Shown here one piece after another: positions 25,057 through 33,675 of a stretch of 64,000 nucleotides of DNA. Position 1 is the first letter of the stretch; the number at the start of each line of letters is the position of its first letter. This DNA comes from Xanthomonas sp. SI (GTDB lineage: Bacteria > Pseudomonadota > Gammaproteobacteria > Xanthomonadales > Xanthomonadaceae). Under the pieces are notes generated by a model. It worked only from the letters and a program-made list of their open reading frames with translations. It was not told the DNA's origin and did no database searches. Both the position numbers and the translations under genes were made by a program. The DNA lies in assembly GCF_014236855.1 (NCBI RefSeq), contig NZ_CP051261.1:2356001-2420000 (forward strand). Reading direction: 5' to 3'.

Positions 25057-26757
25057 TTACGACGACGCGGCCAGCGCATGGCCGGCCGCGCTTTCCCCGG
25101 CCTCGCGCAAACGCTCGAACGCGTAGAGATGGTTCATGTAGGTGGAGACGAAGATGCGCCGGCCGTCCGGCGAGACCGCGACGCCGTTGGTGACCGCATC
25201 CGGCAGTTGCAGCACGCCCTTGGTTTCCAGCGTGTCGATGTCGATCTCGACGACGCGGCCGCCGTTGCTGCCGACGATGACGCGATTGCCCACGCGCTTG
25301 GGCGAGGCGTACACGCGCGCGCGCAGATTGATCTTCTTGAGCAACTGCATCGTGTCCACGTCGATGACGTATAGATGCCGGTCGCCGGAGCCGCAGAACA
25401 GCTTGTTGCCGGCGAACAGCGGCGTGGTGTAGCAGATCTCGTCGGTCTGCCATTCGCCGCGTTTCTCGCCGGTGGCCACGTCGAGGACGTAGATCGACTT
25501 GTCGAAGGAGGCGAAGGCGGTCAGCCGGCGCTGTTCGTCGACCGCGGGCGCGTATTTCACCGAGCGCCGGGTCGGGAAGCGCCACACGATGCGGCCGGTC
25601 TTGGCCTCGAGCGCGAGCGTCTCGTGATCGGCGCTGCCCCAGATCACCAGGTCGCCGCCTTCCCAATAGCCCGGCGAGCCGTGCTGCAGCTTCTCGACCT
25701 GATGTTCCCAGACCTTCTCGCCGGTGCCCATGTCGTAGGCGGCCAGGCTGCCCTGCGCCCAGGGGCGGACGTACTCGATGCCGACATACAGCAGGTTGTG
25801 CTGCGGCAGCAGCAGCGGCGAGGCGCCGATCCAGTCGCCGTCCGGATGCGTCCAGATCTCCTCGCCGCTTTCCGCGTCCAGGCAATAGACGGTGCCGTTG
25901 TAGGCGCCGAAGTACAGGCGCCCGTCGTGATAGGCGGGGCACGACCAGATGCCTTTCTTGGTGTAGGCCGCGCCGGTGACCTGGTATTCCCACAGCAGTC
26001 CGCCGGTCTCGGCGGAGAACGCCTGCATCTTCGCCGCGTCGCAGCCGCGGAAGATGGTGTCGCCGACCAGCAGCGGCGCGGACTTGGGGACCACGTGATA
26101 GGCGAAGCCGCCCGGCGTCGCGGTTCGCCACAGCTCGCGGTAGCCCTGCGTGGGGTGCGGCGTGCTGTGGTCCGGCGGAAGGTCGAAGTCCTTCAGGGTG
26201 AACAGCGATTGCACGGCGATGCCGTGGGTCTTGCGCCATTGCATGCCGGCCTTGGACAGGAAGTCGACCACCACGAACACCTCGGCAAGCGGGTGGCCGG
26301 CCATGGCGACGACCGCGCGCGCCTTCTCGGCGCTATTGCCGGAGTTGAGCGAGTCGTCGACCAGAACGATCGGCAGATCCAGCACCTCGCCTTCGATCGC
26401 ATTGCCCAGGCCGGTGGTCTTGCGGTCCTTGCGGATGATGAAGCCGTTGACCGCGCCACGCTCCTTCGGCGCGGTCAGCAGCAGCGCGGTGAGCAGCGGG
26501 ATCGCCGCCGTCTCCAGGCCGCCGAGCTGGAACGGTGCGCGCGCGGCGTTGCGTTCCCAGAACGCGTGGGCGATCTGCTCGAGCGCCTCGCGCTGCATGA
26601 ACACCCGGCGCAGGTCGAACAGCCAGGTGTAGGCGCCGCCCTTCTTGGTGATCAGCGGAATGTTCTCGGCCGCGGTATGCAGGCCGATGGTCTGGATGAT
26701 GTCCCGGATCGATTGCATGGTCATCGTGTGCTCTGCGCGGAGGGTCGGGGTGGTCAT
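25057..26757 (-). CDS. Phosphoribosyltransferase-like / PQQ-type beta-propeller fusion protein
   Basis: A 566-residue cytoplasmic protein (no signal peptide). Residues about 15-190 form a type I phosphoribosyltransferase-like domain: LPIVLVDDSLNSGNSAEKA (129-147) is the PRPP-binding motif, with a preceding orotate-PRT-like segment ENIPLITKKGGAYTWLFDLR. Residues about 205-545 are a beta-propeller with repeated TGExxWE-type blades (GGLLWEYQV, SGEEIWTH, TGEKVWEHQ, TGRIVWRF, TGEKRGEW). I know of no established function for this pairing. The start is the ATG overlapping the hydrolase stop (ATGA); ATGs at 26724 and 26718 are alternatives. It lies just upstream of the toxin genes and may serve their maturation or regulation. 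Confidence 0.8.
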   Translation of the reverse strand: MTTPTLRAEHTMTMQSIRDIIQTIGLHTAAENIPLITKKGGAYTWLFDLRRVFMQREALEQIAHAFWERNAARAPFQLGGLETAAIPLLTALLLTAPKERGAVNGFIIRKDRKTTGLGNAIEGEVLDLPIVLVDDSLNSGNSAEKARAVVAMAGHPLAEVFVVVDFLSKAGMQWRKTHGIAVQSLFTLKDFDLPPDHSTPHPTQGYRELWRTATPGGFAYHVVPKSAPLLVGDTIFRGCDAAKMQAFSAETGGLLWEYQVTGAAYTKKGIWSCPAYHDGRLYFGAYNGTVYCLDAESGEEIWTHPDGDWIGASPLLLPQHNLLYVGIEYVRPWAQGSLAAYDMGTGEKVWEHQVEKLQHGSPGYWEGGDLVIWGSADHETLALEAKTGRIVWRFPTRRSVKYAPAVDEQRRLTAFASFDKSIYVLDVATGEKRGEWQTDEICYTTPLFAGNKLFCGSGDRHLYVIDVDTMQLLKKINLRARVYASPKRVGNRVIVGSNGGRVVEIDIDTLETKGVLQLPDAVTNGVAVSPDGRRIFVSTYMNHLYAFERLREAGESAAGHALAASS

Positions 26758-27662
26758 GGGGACGCCGCCGCGTCCAGCGTCTTGAGGTAGGCATCGACCG
26801 GCGGTCCCCAGATCTCGGAGCCGCGGCGGCCGAAGAACAGGTGGTGTCCGTCGTCGCCGTAAGCGGTGGGCGCGACCAGTTCGGCGCGGCCGCCGGCCTG
26901 CACGAAGCTGCGATGCAGCGCGGCGGCCAGCGCCGGGTCGAAGAAGCTGTCGTTGCCGGTGTAGATCCACAGCATCGGCGTGCTCGCGCTGGTGCCGAAG
27001 CGGCCTGCCGCCTCGATCAGTTTTTCCGGCGCGCAATTGCTGTTGGCGCGGTCGTGGAAGTGGCCGCCACGGCCGCCGGCCATGTTGACGAAGCCCGCGA
27101 CGTTCGGATGCGGCATGCTGTCGTAGGCCAGCGTGCCCCAGCCGCCGGCCGACTGGCCGACGACGACGGCGCCGCCAGGGGCGATGCCGGGCAGGGCGGT
27201 GACGAAATCCACGATCGTCTTGAGCTGCCGCGCCGTCTCCAGGCCGGCCTTGGCGTAGTCGGCGCGGTCGCAGCCGTCGTAGCCGTCGTAGCCCTCGGTC
27301 CAAGGGCCGCCGGTGACGCCGTAGCCCAGCCGCAGCACCAGCGCGACCGCGTAGTGCCGGTGCAGGAACCATTGCGCGGATTCGCCGCTGCAGCTCTCCA
27401 GCGTCATGCCCGGCCGCTCCGCCGCTTTCGCCGGCGAGCCGTGCGCGATCACCACCAGCCGTGGGCGCTGCACGCCTTCGGGACGGCACAGGCGCCCTTG
27501 CAGCGTCCAGGGATGTCCGCTGTCGTCGGCGATCGGGATCCGCAACGGTTCGCCCAAGTCGCCGCGGCCGCGGCCGAAGGCGTCTGCCGCAGCCGCGTGC
27601 GGCGCCAGGGCGAAGGCCAGGAGCGCCGCCGCGAACGCGCTGCGTGGCAGGGTGGTCTGCAT
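26754..27662 (-). CDS. Secreted alpha/beta hydrolase (dienelactone hydrolase-like)
   Basis: A 302-residue protein with a signal peptide (MQTTLPRSAFAAALLAFALAPHAAAAD). The nucleophile elbow is GQSAGGWG, the likely acid is in YTGNDSFFD, and the His is in GDDGHHLFF, so the Ser-Asp-His triad looks complete. A HGSPAKAAERPG segment forms the oxyanion region. The start is ATG 27662, 26 bp after the 2OG-oxygenase-like gene. The stop overlaps the next start. Within the toxin locus it may be a periplasmic esterase or peptidase-like accessory, or even self-protection; the sequence does not decide. Substrate unknown. Confidence 0.8.
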   Translation of the reverse strand: MQTTLPRSAFAAALLAFALAPHAAAADAFGRGRGDLGEPLRIPIADDSGHPWTLQGRLCRPEGVQRPRLVVIAHGSPAKAAERPGMTLESCSGESAQWFLHRHYAVALVLRLGYGVTGGPWTEGYDGYDGCDRADYAKAGLETARQLKTIVDFVTALPGIAPGGAVVVGQSAGGWGTLAYDSMPHPNVAGFVNMAGGRGGHFHDRANSNCAPEKLIEAAGRFGTSASTPMLWIYTGNDSFFDPALAAALHRSFVQAGGRAELVAPTAYGDDGHHLFFGRRGSEIWGPPVDAYLKTLDAAASP

Positions 27663-27688
27663 CGGAAGTCGTCTCTCGCTGGGCCGGT

Positions 27689-28264
27689 CTAGCGGCGGAT
27701 GCGCCGCATGTGCAACGCGAGGGTGGTGCACAGCGTCGGGCAATCGCGCGCCGGCGCGCGCGACGCGCGCACGATGGTCCCGTCGAACAGCACCAGTCGG
27801 CCGGGACGCGGGCGGATCGAGATGCACTCGCGCGCGGCGTCGTAGAACACCGTTTCGCCGGCCCAGCCGTCCTTCCACTCGGTGCTGGTGTAGAGCAGGG
27901 CGACCCGCTCCTGGTCGGACGGCTTGGCGTAGTGATGCGCGGCGCCGTCCTGTCCATGCGTGTGGCCGCTGACGTAGGCGCGGACCAGGCCGTAGTCGGG
28001 CGCCAGTTCTTCGCGGATGTGCCGCCACACGTCGTTGAGCGATTCCAGCCCCGGCGTGGCGTTGAGCACGTCGTCGTGGATGGCCCGGTCCTGCGCGTTG
28101 CGGCTGCCGCACAGGTGGATGTGCCAGGACGGATGCGCGTCGCCGAGCAGGCCCGGATAAACGCCGTATGCCCAGCCGCCGCGACCACTGGCCAGCTCCG
28201 GCAGATGCTGCACGTCGACGAAGTTGTTGACGACCTTCAGGGATGACGCTTCCGATGACGACAC
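27689..28264 (-). CDS. 2OG-Fe(II) oxygenase-like protein with degenerate active site
   Basis: A 191-residue protein with the layout of prolyl-4-hydroxylase-like 2-oxoglutarate oxygenases: LLYTSTEWKDGWAGETVFYD and RPRPGRLVLFDGTIVRASRAP are characteristic. The usual metal and cosubstrate positions appear altered. Where relatives have HxD I read HHY (110-112), the distal His position is Arg166, and the usual Arg in the last strand is Cys179. Either the protein is inactive, or it binds metal differently. GTG start at 28264, with GAGG seven bases upstream; no ATG is in frame nearby. It follows the exporter gene by 141 bp and is probably in the same operon. Confidence 0.72.
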   Translation of the reverse strand: MSSSEASSLKVVNNFVDVQHLPELASGRGGWAYGVYPGLLGDAHPSWHIHLCGSRNAQDRAIHDDVLNATPGLESLNDVWRHIREELAPDYGLVRAYVSGHTHGQDGAAHHYAKPSDQERVALLYTSTEWKDGWAGETVFYDAARECISIRPRPGRLVLFDGTIVRASRAPARDCPTLCTTLALHMRRIRR

Positions 28265-28405
28265 GGCGTTACCTCATGGTTTCGGAGAGGGCGAAAAGAG
28301 CGGGGATGGGCAAACGCCTGATGTTTTCGGCGGAGGTTGCGGCGCCACGTCGCTGCCGATGCCGGGCCGCGGCGCCGACGATGCAAGCCAAGAGCCGACC
28401 TGGCC

Positions 28406-30619
28406 TCATGGTGCGTCTCCGACGGACGACGTCGCTGCGACGGGAGCCGCGTGGCGCGGCGGGGAACGCATCATGGCCGCCCCTTCGCACAACTCGATGA
28501 CGCGGTCCGCATGCGCGATGGTTTCCGGCCGGTGCGCAATGACGATGCGGGTGATGTTCAGCGCCTTGATGGCGTGGTTGAGTCGCCGTTCCAGGGCGAC
28601 ATCCAGATGGCTGGTGGCTTCGTCCAGTACCAGGATCTGCGGGCGGCGATACAGCGCGCGGGCCAGGAACAGGCGCTGCTGCTGTCCGCCGGAGAGCGAA
28701 GAGCCCATGTCGCCGACCAGGCTGTGATAGCCCATCGGCATGGCCACGATGTCTTCGTGCACGCCGGCCAGGCGCGCCGCGTCCTCGATGTCCTGCGGCG
28801 TGGCGAGGGCGTCGAACAGGCTGATGTTCTCGGCGATCGAACCGGTGAACAGGTGATCGTCCTGCATGACGCTGGCGGTCATCGACCGATAGCGCGACTT
28901 GCCGAGCCGGCGCAGGTCGATGCCGCCGATCTCGATCGATCCCTGCTGCGGATCGAGCAGGCCGAGCAGCAGCCGGATCAAGGTGCTCTTGCCGCATCCG
29001 GACGGGCCGACGATGGCCACCGATTCGCCCGGCCGCACCTCGAAGCTGCACTCGCGCAGGATCCACGGCTCGCCGTCGGCATAGCGAAAGCCGACCTTGT
29101 TGAACGCCACGCCGGGTGCCGGCAGCGGGCCGACGTGCTCGCTGCTGGCGTAGGCTTCCGGCGCGGTCAGCACGATGTCGGCCAGGCGCTCGGCCTGCAG
29201 GCGCAACATGCGCAGTTCGATCGCGTAATCGATCAGGCTGGCGACGCGGCTGCTGAACTGGTCGCCGTAGGCGACGAACGCGGTCAGCATGCCGACGGTG
29301 AACTGGCCCTTCAGCCCCAGCCACGCGCCCAGCCACAGCACGCCCAGCCGTTGCGCGCCGGTGGCCAGGCCCTGCAGCGCGGTGAACAGCATGTCCAGGC
29401 GCTGCACCGCGATCGAGGTGTTGAGCGTATCGGCCGCCGCATTGAGGTAGCGCCCGGTCTGTTCGGCTTCCTGGTTGTGCAGGCGGATCGTCTGCACCCC
29501 GCGCACCGCTTCCAGGAAGCGGCTGTGCTGTTTCGCGGTCACCGTGATCTGGCTGAGGTTGGCTTCGCGGTAGATGCGGAAATACAGCAGCCGCAGGCCC
29601 GCATACAGGGCCACCGCACCCAGCACGATGGCCGACAGCAGCGGGCTGTAGGCGAACAGCACGACCAGGGTGATGCTGGCCATGAGCCCGTCGAGCAGGA
29701 TCTCGACGAAGCGCGTGGTCAGGGTCTGCTGGATCGCGTCGATTGCGCCGAAGCGCGACACGATGTCGCCGAGGTGGCGCGCGCCGAAGTAGGCGTGCGG
29801 CAGCCGCATCAGGTGCTGGAACACGTTGCCGGTCCAGCCCAGGTTGAAGTGGGTGCTGAGCCACATCACCGTCCAGCTGCGCAACGCGGAGACCAGCGTT
29901 TCCAGCACGATCAGCAGGGCGAAGCTGAGCCCGAGGAAGGTCAGCAGGTCGTGGTCGCCGTCGGCGATGACCTGGTCCACCACCAGTTGCATGAACAACG
30001 GCGCGAGCAGGGCGAACAGTTCCAGCACCAGCGCCAGGCCGAAGATCTGCGCGAGCCCGCGGCCCAGGCCGCGGATCGAGCCGGCGAGCGAGCGCAGCGA
30101 GACCGGCGGCGCCTCGCGCTGGCGCTGGAACGTGGGGCCTTTCGAAAACTCGATGGCTACGCCGGTGAAATGCCGCGCGACCTCGGCCAGCGGCAGGATA
30201 CGCACGCCCACCGCCGGATCGTGCAGGGTGATCTTGTTCCTGCCGACCTCGTGCAGCACCACGAAATGGTCGAGGTCCCAATGCAGCACGCACGGCGTCT
30301 GCAACTGGCCGAGTTCGTCCATCTCCAGCCGCAGCGGCCGGCATTGCAGCCCCAGCGCATGCGCGACCTCGATCAGGCGCCGCGCGGTCATGCCTTTCAG
30401 CGACAGGGTGAAACGCCGGCGCAGCGCAGCCAGGTCGGTGTGGTGGCCGTGGTAGCCGGCGATCATCGCCAGGCAGGCGAGTCCGCACTCGGCCGCTTCG
30501 GACTGCAGCACGTTCGGCAAGCCGCGCGAGCGCCAGAAACGCAGCCGCGGTGTGCCCTGCGCGCGAGCGGCATGCACGCTGTCGTCGTTCGCGCTGCGAT
30601 CCTCGGCGCGGAGACTCAC
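28406..30619 (-). CDS. C39-peptidase-containing ABC exporter (type I secretion, PCAT)
   Basis: A 737-residue bacteriocin-type exporter. An N-terminal C39 protease domain (about 35-165) has Cys45 in EAAECGLACL, His118 in DHFVV and Asp134 in LHDPAVG, so the catalytic triad is intact. Six membrane segments (about 190-470) and a nucleotide-binding domain follow, with GPSGCGKST (Walker A), LSGGQQQR (signature), and LVLDEATSHLD (Walker B). Such transporters cut double-glycine leaders and export the cargo. The GTG start at 30619 overlaps the HlyD stop (GTGA), with GGAG nine bases upstream. The matching cargo is encoded in the same unit: two proteins with textbook GG leaders. Confidence 0.96.
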   Translation of the reverse strand: MSLRAEDRSANDDSVHAARAQGTPRLRFWRSRGLPNVLQSEAAECGLACLAMIAGYHGHHTDLAALRRRFTLSLKGMTARRLIEVAHALGLQCRPLRLEMDELGQLQTPCVLHWDLDHFVVLHEVGRNKITLHDPAVGVRILPLAEVARHFTGVAIEFSKGPTFQRQREAPPVSLRSLAGSIRGLGRGLAQIFGLALVLELFALLAPLFMQLVVDQVIADGDHDLLTFLGLSFALLIVLETLVSALRSWTVMWLSTHFNLGWTGNVFQHLMRLPHAYFGARHLGDIVSRFGAIDAIQQTLTTRFVEILLDGLMASITLVVLFAYSPLLSAIVLGAVALYAGLRLLYFRIYREANLSQITVTAKQHSRFLEAVRGVQTIRLHNQEAEQTGRYLNAAADTLNTSIAVQRLDMLFTALQGLATGAQRLGVLWLGAWLGLKGQFTVGMLTAFVAYGDQFSSRVASLIDYAIELRMLRLQAERLADIVLTAPEAYASSEHVGPLPAPGVAFNKVGFRYADGEPWILRECSFEVRPGESVAIVGPSGCGKSTLIRLLLGLLDPQQGSIEIGGIDLRRLGKSRYRSMTASVMQDDHLFTGSIAENISLFDALATPQDIEDAARLAGVHEDIVAMPMGYHSLVGDMGSSLSGGQQQRLFLARALYRRPQILVLDEATSHLDVALERRLNHAIKALNITRIVIAHRPETIAHADRVIELCEGAAMMRSPPRHAAPVAATSSVGDAP

Positions 30620-31890
30620 GAACCGCTGCTCCAGCGATGCCCCATGCCGTACAGCGGTTCGAAGATCCATTCGACGATGCGGCGCCGGTCCAGCAGCATG
30701 TCCGCCTCCAGCGCCATGCCCGGGCGCAGCGGCTGCTGCTGCCCGTAGGCTTGCACGTTCTGGCTGGCCAGATCCACATGCGCCAGGTACAGCGAGTCGG
30801 TCGATGGCGGTGTGCCGCCGCCGAGCAGCAGGGTCACTTCGCCGGGCATCAGTGCGCTGCGCGAAACGCTGCGCACCACGCCATGTTGCAGGCCGAATTT
30901 CTGATAGGGGAAGGCCTGGTAGTGCAGGGTGACATCCACGCCCGGATGCACGAAGCCGACCGCCTGGCTGGGCACCAGCAGCTGCGCCTGCAGCCGCGAA
31001 CCGTCGGGCACGATGGCGAGCAGCGGTTGCCCGAGCGACACCGACGCGCCGGGCTTCACCAGCAGCGAGGACACGACGCCGCTGGCCGGCGCGCGCAGTT
31101 CGCTGGCGCGGCTCGCTTCGTTCTGGGCCAGCGCCTGTTCGACCTGCGCCAGTTGCCGGCGCAGTTCGTTGAGCTTGGCCGAGACCGCCAACGGCAGCTG
31201 GGTCAACTGGTCGTCGAGCGCGCTCAGCTGTTGGCGCGTACCGGCGTGCTGCTGCTGCAGCGAGCGCAATTGCGATTCGTCGGCGAGCAGGGCCGATTGT
31301 TCCTGCTCGACCTGCAGCGCCGGGATGTAGCCGCCGGCCACCAGCCCGGACCACTTGTTCACCAGGTCCTGGACCAGCGCCATCTGTTTCTTCTCGATCG
31401 CGATCTGCGCGTCGATCTGCGCCAGCTGATCCTTCAGCAGGGTCTGCTGGGTGCGGTTGTCCTCGGCCTGCTTGTCGCGCAGGGTGAGCGCATCGCCGAT
31501 GTCCTGGCGCAGGCTGCTGGCCTGCCGTTGCAGTTGCGTGCTGACGCCGGCCGCGGTATTGCCCAGCGCCTTGCTGGTGTGTTCGCCGGACAGGGACACC
31601 AGGATCTGCCCGGCGACGACGCGATCGCCTTCCGCGGCGGCGACGTGGTCGACCACGCCGACGGTGTTGGCGGTCAGGCTGATCAAGCCGGCGCGCGGCA
31701 CCAGCAGGCCGGTGACGTGCACGCGCTGCGTGTAGTGCCCGGCGAACAGCCAGGCGAGGATCGAGGCGCCGATGAGCAGCGCGGCGACCGTCCATGCCTG
31801 GGTCGAGACCGGCGTGGCCAACCGCACTGTTCCCAGCCATGCCTGGCTGGGGGCGTCCAGCACTTCGCTGCGAAAAAGCGAACCTTCCAT
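30616..31890 (-). CDS. HlyD-family membrane fusion protein for type I secretion
   Basis: A 424-residue periplasmic adaptor: a short cytoplasmic N-terminus (MEGSLFRSEVLDAPSQAW), one membrane helix (about 33-52), a lipoyl/beta-barrel half (GLLVPRAGLISLTA), a long coiled-coil hairpin (about 105-250, Gln/Leu-rich), and the returning lipoyl half ELRAPASGVVSSLLVKPG. This is the layout of bacteriocin-exporter adaptors such as CvaA-type proteins. It is the first gene of the apparent operon and is translationally coupled to the exporter. An outer membrane TolC is not in the window, so a shared chromosomal TolC is assumed. GGAAAG serves as ribosome binding site. Confidence 0.95.
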   Translation of the reverse strand: MEGSLFRSEVLDAPSQAWLGTVRLATPVSTQAWTVAALLIGASILAWLFAGHYTQRVHVTGLLVPRAGLISLTANTVGVVDHVAAAEGDRVVAGQILVSLSGEHTSKALGNTAAGVSTQLQRQASSLRQDIGDALTLRDKQAEDNRTQQTLLKDQLAQIDAQIAIEKKQMALVQDLVNKWSGLVAGGYIPALQVEQEQSALLADESQLRSLQQQHAGTRQQLSALDDQLTQLPLAVSAKLNELRRQLAQVEQALAQNEASRASELRAPASGVVSSLLVKPGASVSLGQPLLAIVPDGSRLQAQLLVPSQAVGFVHPGVDVTLHYQAFPYQKFGLQHGVVRSVSRSALMPGEVTLLLGGGTPPSTDSLYLAHVDLASQNVQAYGQQQPLRPGMALEADMLLDRRRIVEWIFEPLYGMGHRWSSGS

Positions 31891-32528
31891 TTCAGTTCTT
31901 TCCGTATGAACTTCGCACGGGAAAATGCAGGCAGGCGGCGAACCTGGCGTTCCGTCAAGGACCCTGCGGCTGGTCCGGGCGCAACGGTTCCAGGCATGGC
32001 TTTCGCGAACCTTTCGGTATCGCGTCGCTGCGATCCGGCCATGGCGTGCGCATGCGCCGGGTGCTGCGAGCGAGTGAGACGGCGTGCGTCTTTCGCCGCC
32101 GCAACGCAAGGAAATCGGCGTCGCAGCAGCGCAAGCGGACGTGCGCACGCGGCTCGGCGCATCCTGTAGACAAATGCGCTGGACCTGCCTGCGGCGACGC
32201 AGGTGCAAGCCGAAAAGGGCGAGGTTGCGCCGTCACGCATTTCACGCATTTCACGCATTTGCCGCGCACGCCGGATCGCGATCGGGCTTAAATGCGCCTG
32301 TCATGCCGCCGCCGCAGACTGGACGCGTGGCGGACGGCCACGTTGCCGCCGCCTGCCGATGCTCGCCAATCGCCTTCCCTGTCCGCCGCAGCGCGCGGCC
32401 GTCGTGGCCGTGCACGCTCCTGCGAGGTGGCGGGTCCGTGCTGCCGGCGCCGAGGGCGCTAAGCAAGTCACGCCGCTGCGGTCGCCGCGGGCGCGGCGCC
32501 GTCCGCGGCAGGCCGCGGACATGTGCGC
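31891..32528. other. Divergent intergenic region upstream of the secretion operon
   Basis: This 638-bp region should carry the promoters of the type I secretion operon (minus) and of the hydrolase gene (plus). It contains three exact tandem copies of the 9-bp unit CACGCATTT at 32234-32260, which could be a regulator-binding array. Frames on either strand show no family features, signal peptides or ribosome binding sites; in particular I found no extra GG-leader peptide. No clear -35/-10 pair was found. Confidence 0.6.
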
Positions 32529-33650
32529 ATGACCGCTACACCGGTCTCCGTCGCGGCGACGCCGCTACGCGCAGGCACGTCCCGCGTCTGGCGCTATGCA
32601 CGCTGGCCGCTGCTGCTCTTGCTGGTGCTGCTGGCGGTGCTGGCATTGGGACCACGGGTCAGCCCGGCGCTGCCGCAGGTCGCGTTGCCGGCGGTGCCGC
32701 AGGATCCGCTCGCGCTGCAGGTCTGGCTGGACGCACGCGAGCGCGCCACCGCCGGGCTGCGTGCGGACAACCAGGCGCGCATCGTCTGGGCCGACCCGGC
32801 GCATCCGGGACGCCGCGACTGCGCCATGGTCTACCTGCACGGCTTCACCGCCAGCCAGGGCGAGGGTGCGCCGACTCACCAACGTCTGGCGCGCAGCTTC
32901 GGCTGCAATCTGTATCTGCCGCGCCTGCCGGGACACGGGCTGGTCGCCGCCGACGCCTTGCGCGGCATCGATGCGCCGCGCCTGCTCGATGGCGCCGCCG
33001 AGGCGCTGGCGATCGCCAAGGTGCTGGGCCGGCGGGTGGTGGTGATCGGCAATTCGATGGGCGGCGCGCTGGCGCTGCAGACCGTGGCCGCGCACCCGCA
33101 GCAGGTGCAGGCCCTGGTGCTGTGGTCGCCGCTGGTGCGCGAACACGGCGAGCAGCTGCAGCCGATGCTGTGGCCGTGGTGCGCGCAGCTGCTGCTGTGG
33201 TCGCGCAACGGCGGCGATCCGGTCATGCGCTACCCGGTCGACAGCGGCTACTGGGCCGACGCCACCCATGTCGACGGCTATCGCGCGCTGGCCGCGCTGA
33301 CCCGCGGCGGCATGCTGCCGGCGACCTATGCGCGGATCCATGTGCCGGTGTTTCTCGGCTACTACTATCGCGACGCGCAGCACCAGGACGCGACGGTATC
33401 GGTGGCGGCGATGCAGGCGATGTTCGCGCAACTGGGCACGCCGCCGGCGCTGCGCCAGGCGGTGGATTTTCCTGGCGCCGGCAATCACGTGCTGGCCTCG
33501 CCGATCCGCTCCAAGGCGGTGCCGGCAGTGTTCGCGGCGACCTGCCGATTCCTGGCCAGCAAGGGCGGGCTGACCCAGCCGGCGAACGTGCCCGGCTGCG
33601 CGGCGGCCTGGGACGCCGACGAACGCCTGGACGCCGCCGCGACGCACTGA
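32529..33650 (+). CDS. Membrane-anchored alpha/beta hydrolase (lipase/esterase-like)
   Basis: A 373-residue protein with one N-terminal hydrophobic segment (about 24-42, WPLLLLLVLLAVLALG) that should anchor it with the catalytic domain in the periplasm. LHGFTASQGE is the oxyanion region, GNSMGGALA the nucleophile elbow, and GAGNHVLAS carries the likely catalytic His. It resembles carboxylesterase/monoacylglycerol-lipase-like enzymes. The ATG at 32529 is preferred over a GTG six bases earlier. It diverges from the secretion operon by 638 bp and converges with the MFS gene; no link to either is evident. Confidence 0.78.
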   Translation: MTATPVSVAATPLRAGTSRVWRYARWPLLLLLVLLAVLALGPRVSPALPQVALPAVPQDPLALQVWLDARERATAGLRADNQARIVWADPAHPGRRDCAMVYLHGFTASQGEGAPTHQRLARSFGCNLYLPRLPGHGLVAADALRGIDAPRLLDGAAEALAIAKVLGRRVVVIGNSMGGALALQTVAAHPQQVQALVLWSPLVREHGEQLQPMLWPWCAQLLLWSRNGGDPVMRYPVDSGYWADATHVDGYRALAALTRGGMLPATYARIHVPVFLGYYYRDAQHQDATVSVAAMQAMFAQLGTPPALRQAVDFPGAGNHVLASPIRSKAVPAVFAATCRFLASKGGLTQPANVPGCAAAWDADERLDAAATH

Positions 33651-33675
33651 GCGCGACGCGGTAGTGTCTAGGCCG

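Noticed and set aside
25057..28188. A single 1043-codon frame through the propeller, hydrolase and oxygenase region, suggesting one giant modifying enzyme
   Set aside because: The upstream part is out of frame with the well-supported hydrolase and oxygenase genes and lacks protein-like features. The three genes have their own starts and stops, with an ATGA overlap between two.
28406..31840. A 1144-codon frame suggesting an HlyD-exporter fusion protein
   Set aside because: The HlyD protein is read in a different frame and ends with a stop codon overlapping the exporter GTG start; the extra upstream codons are a shadow.
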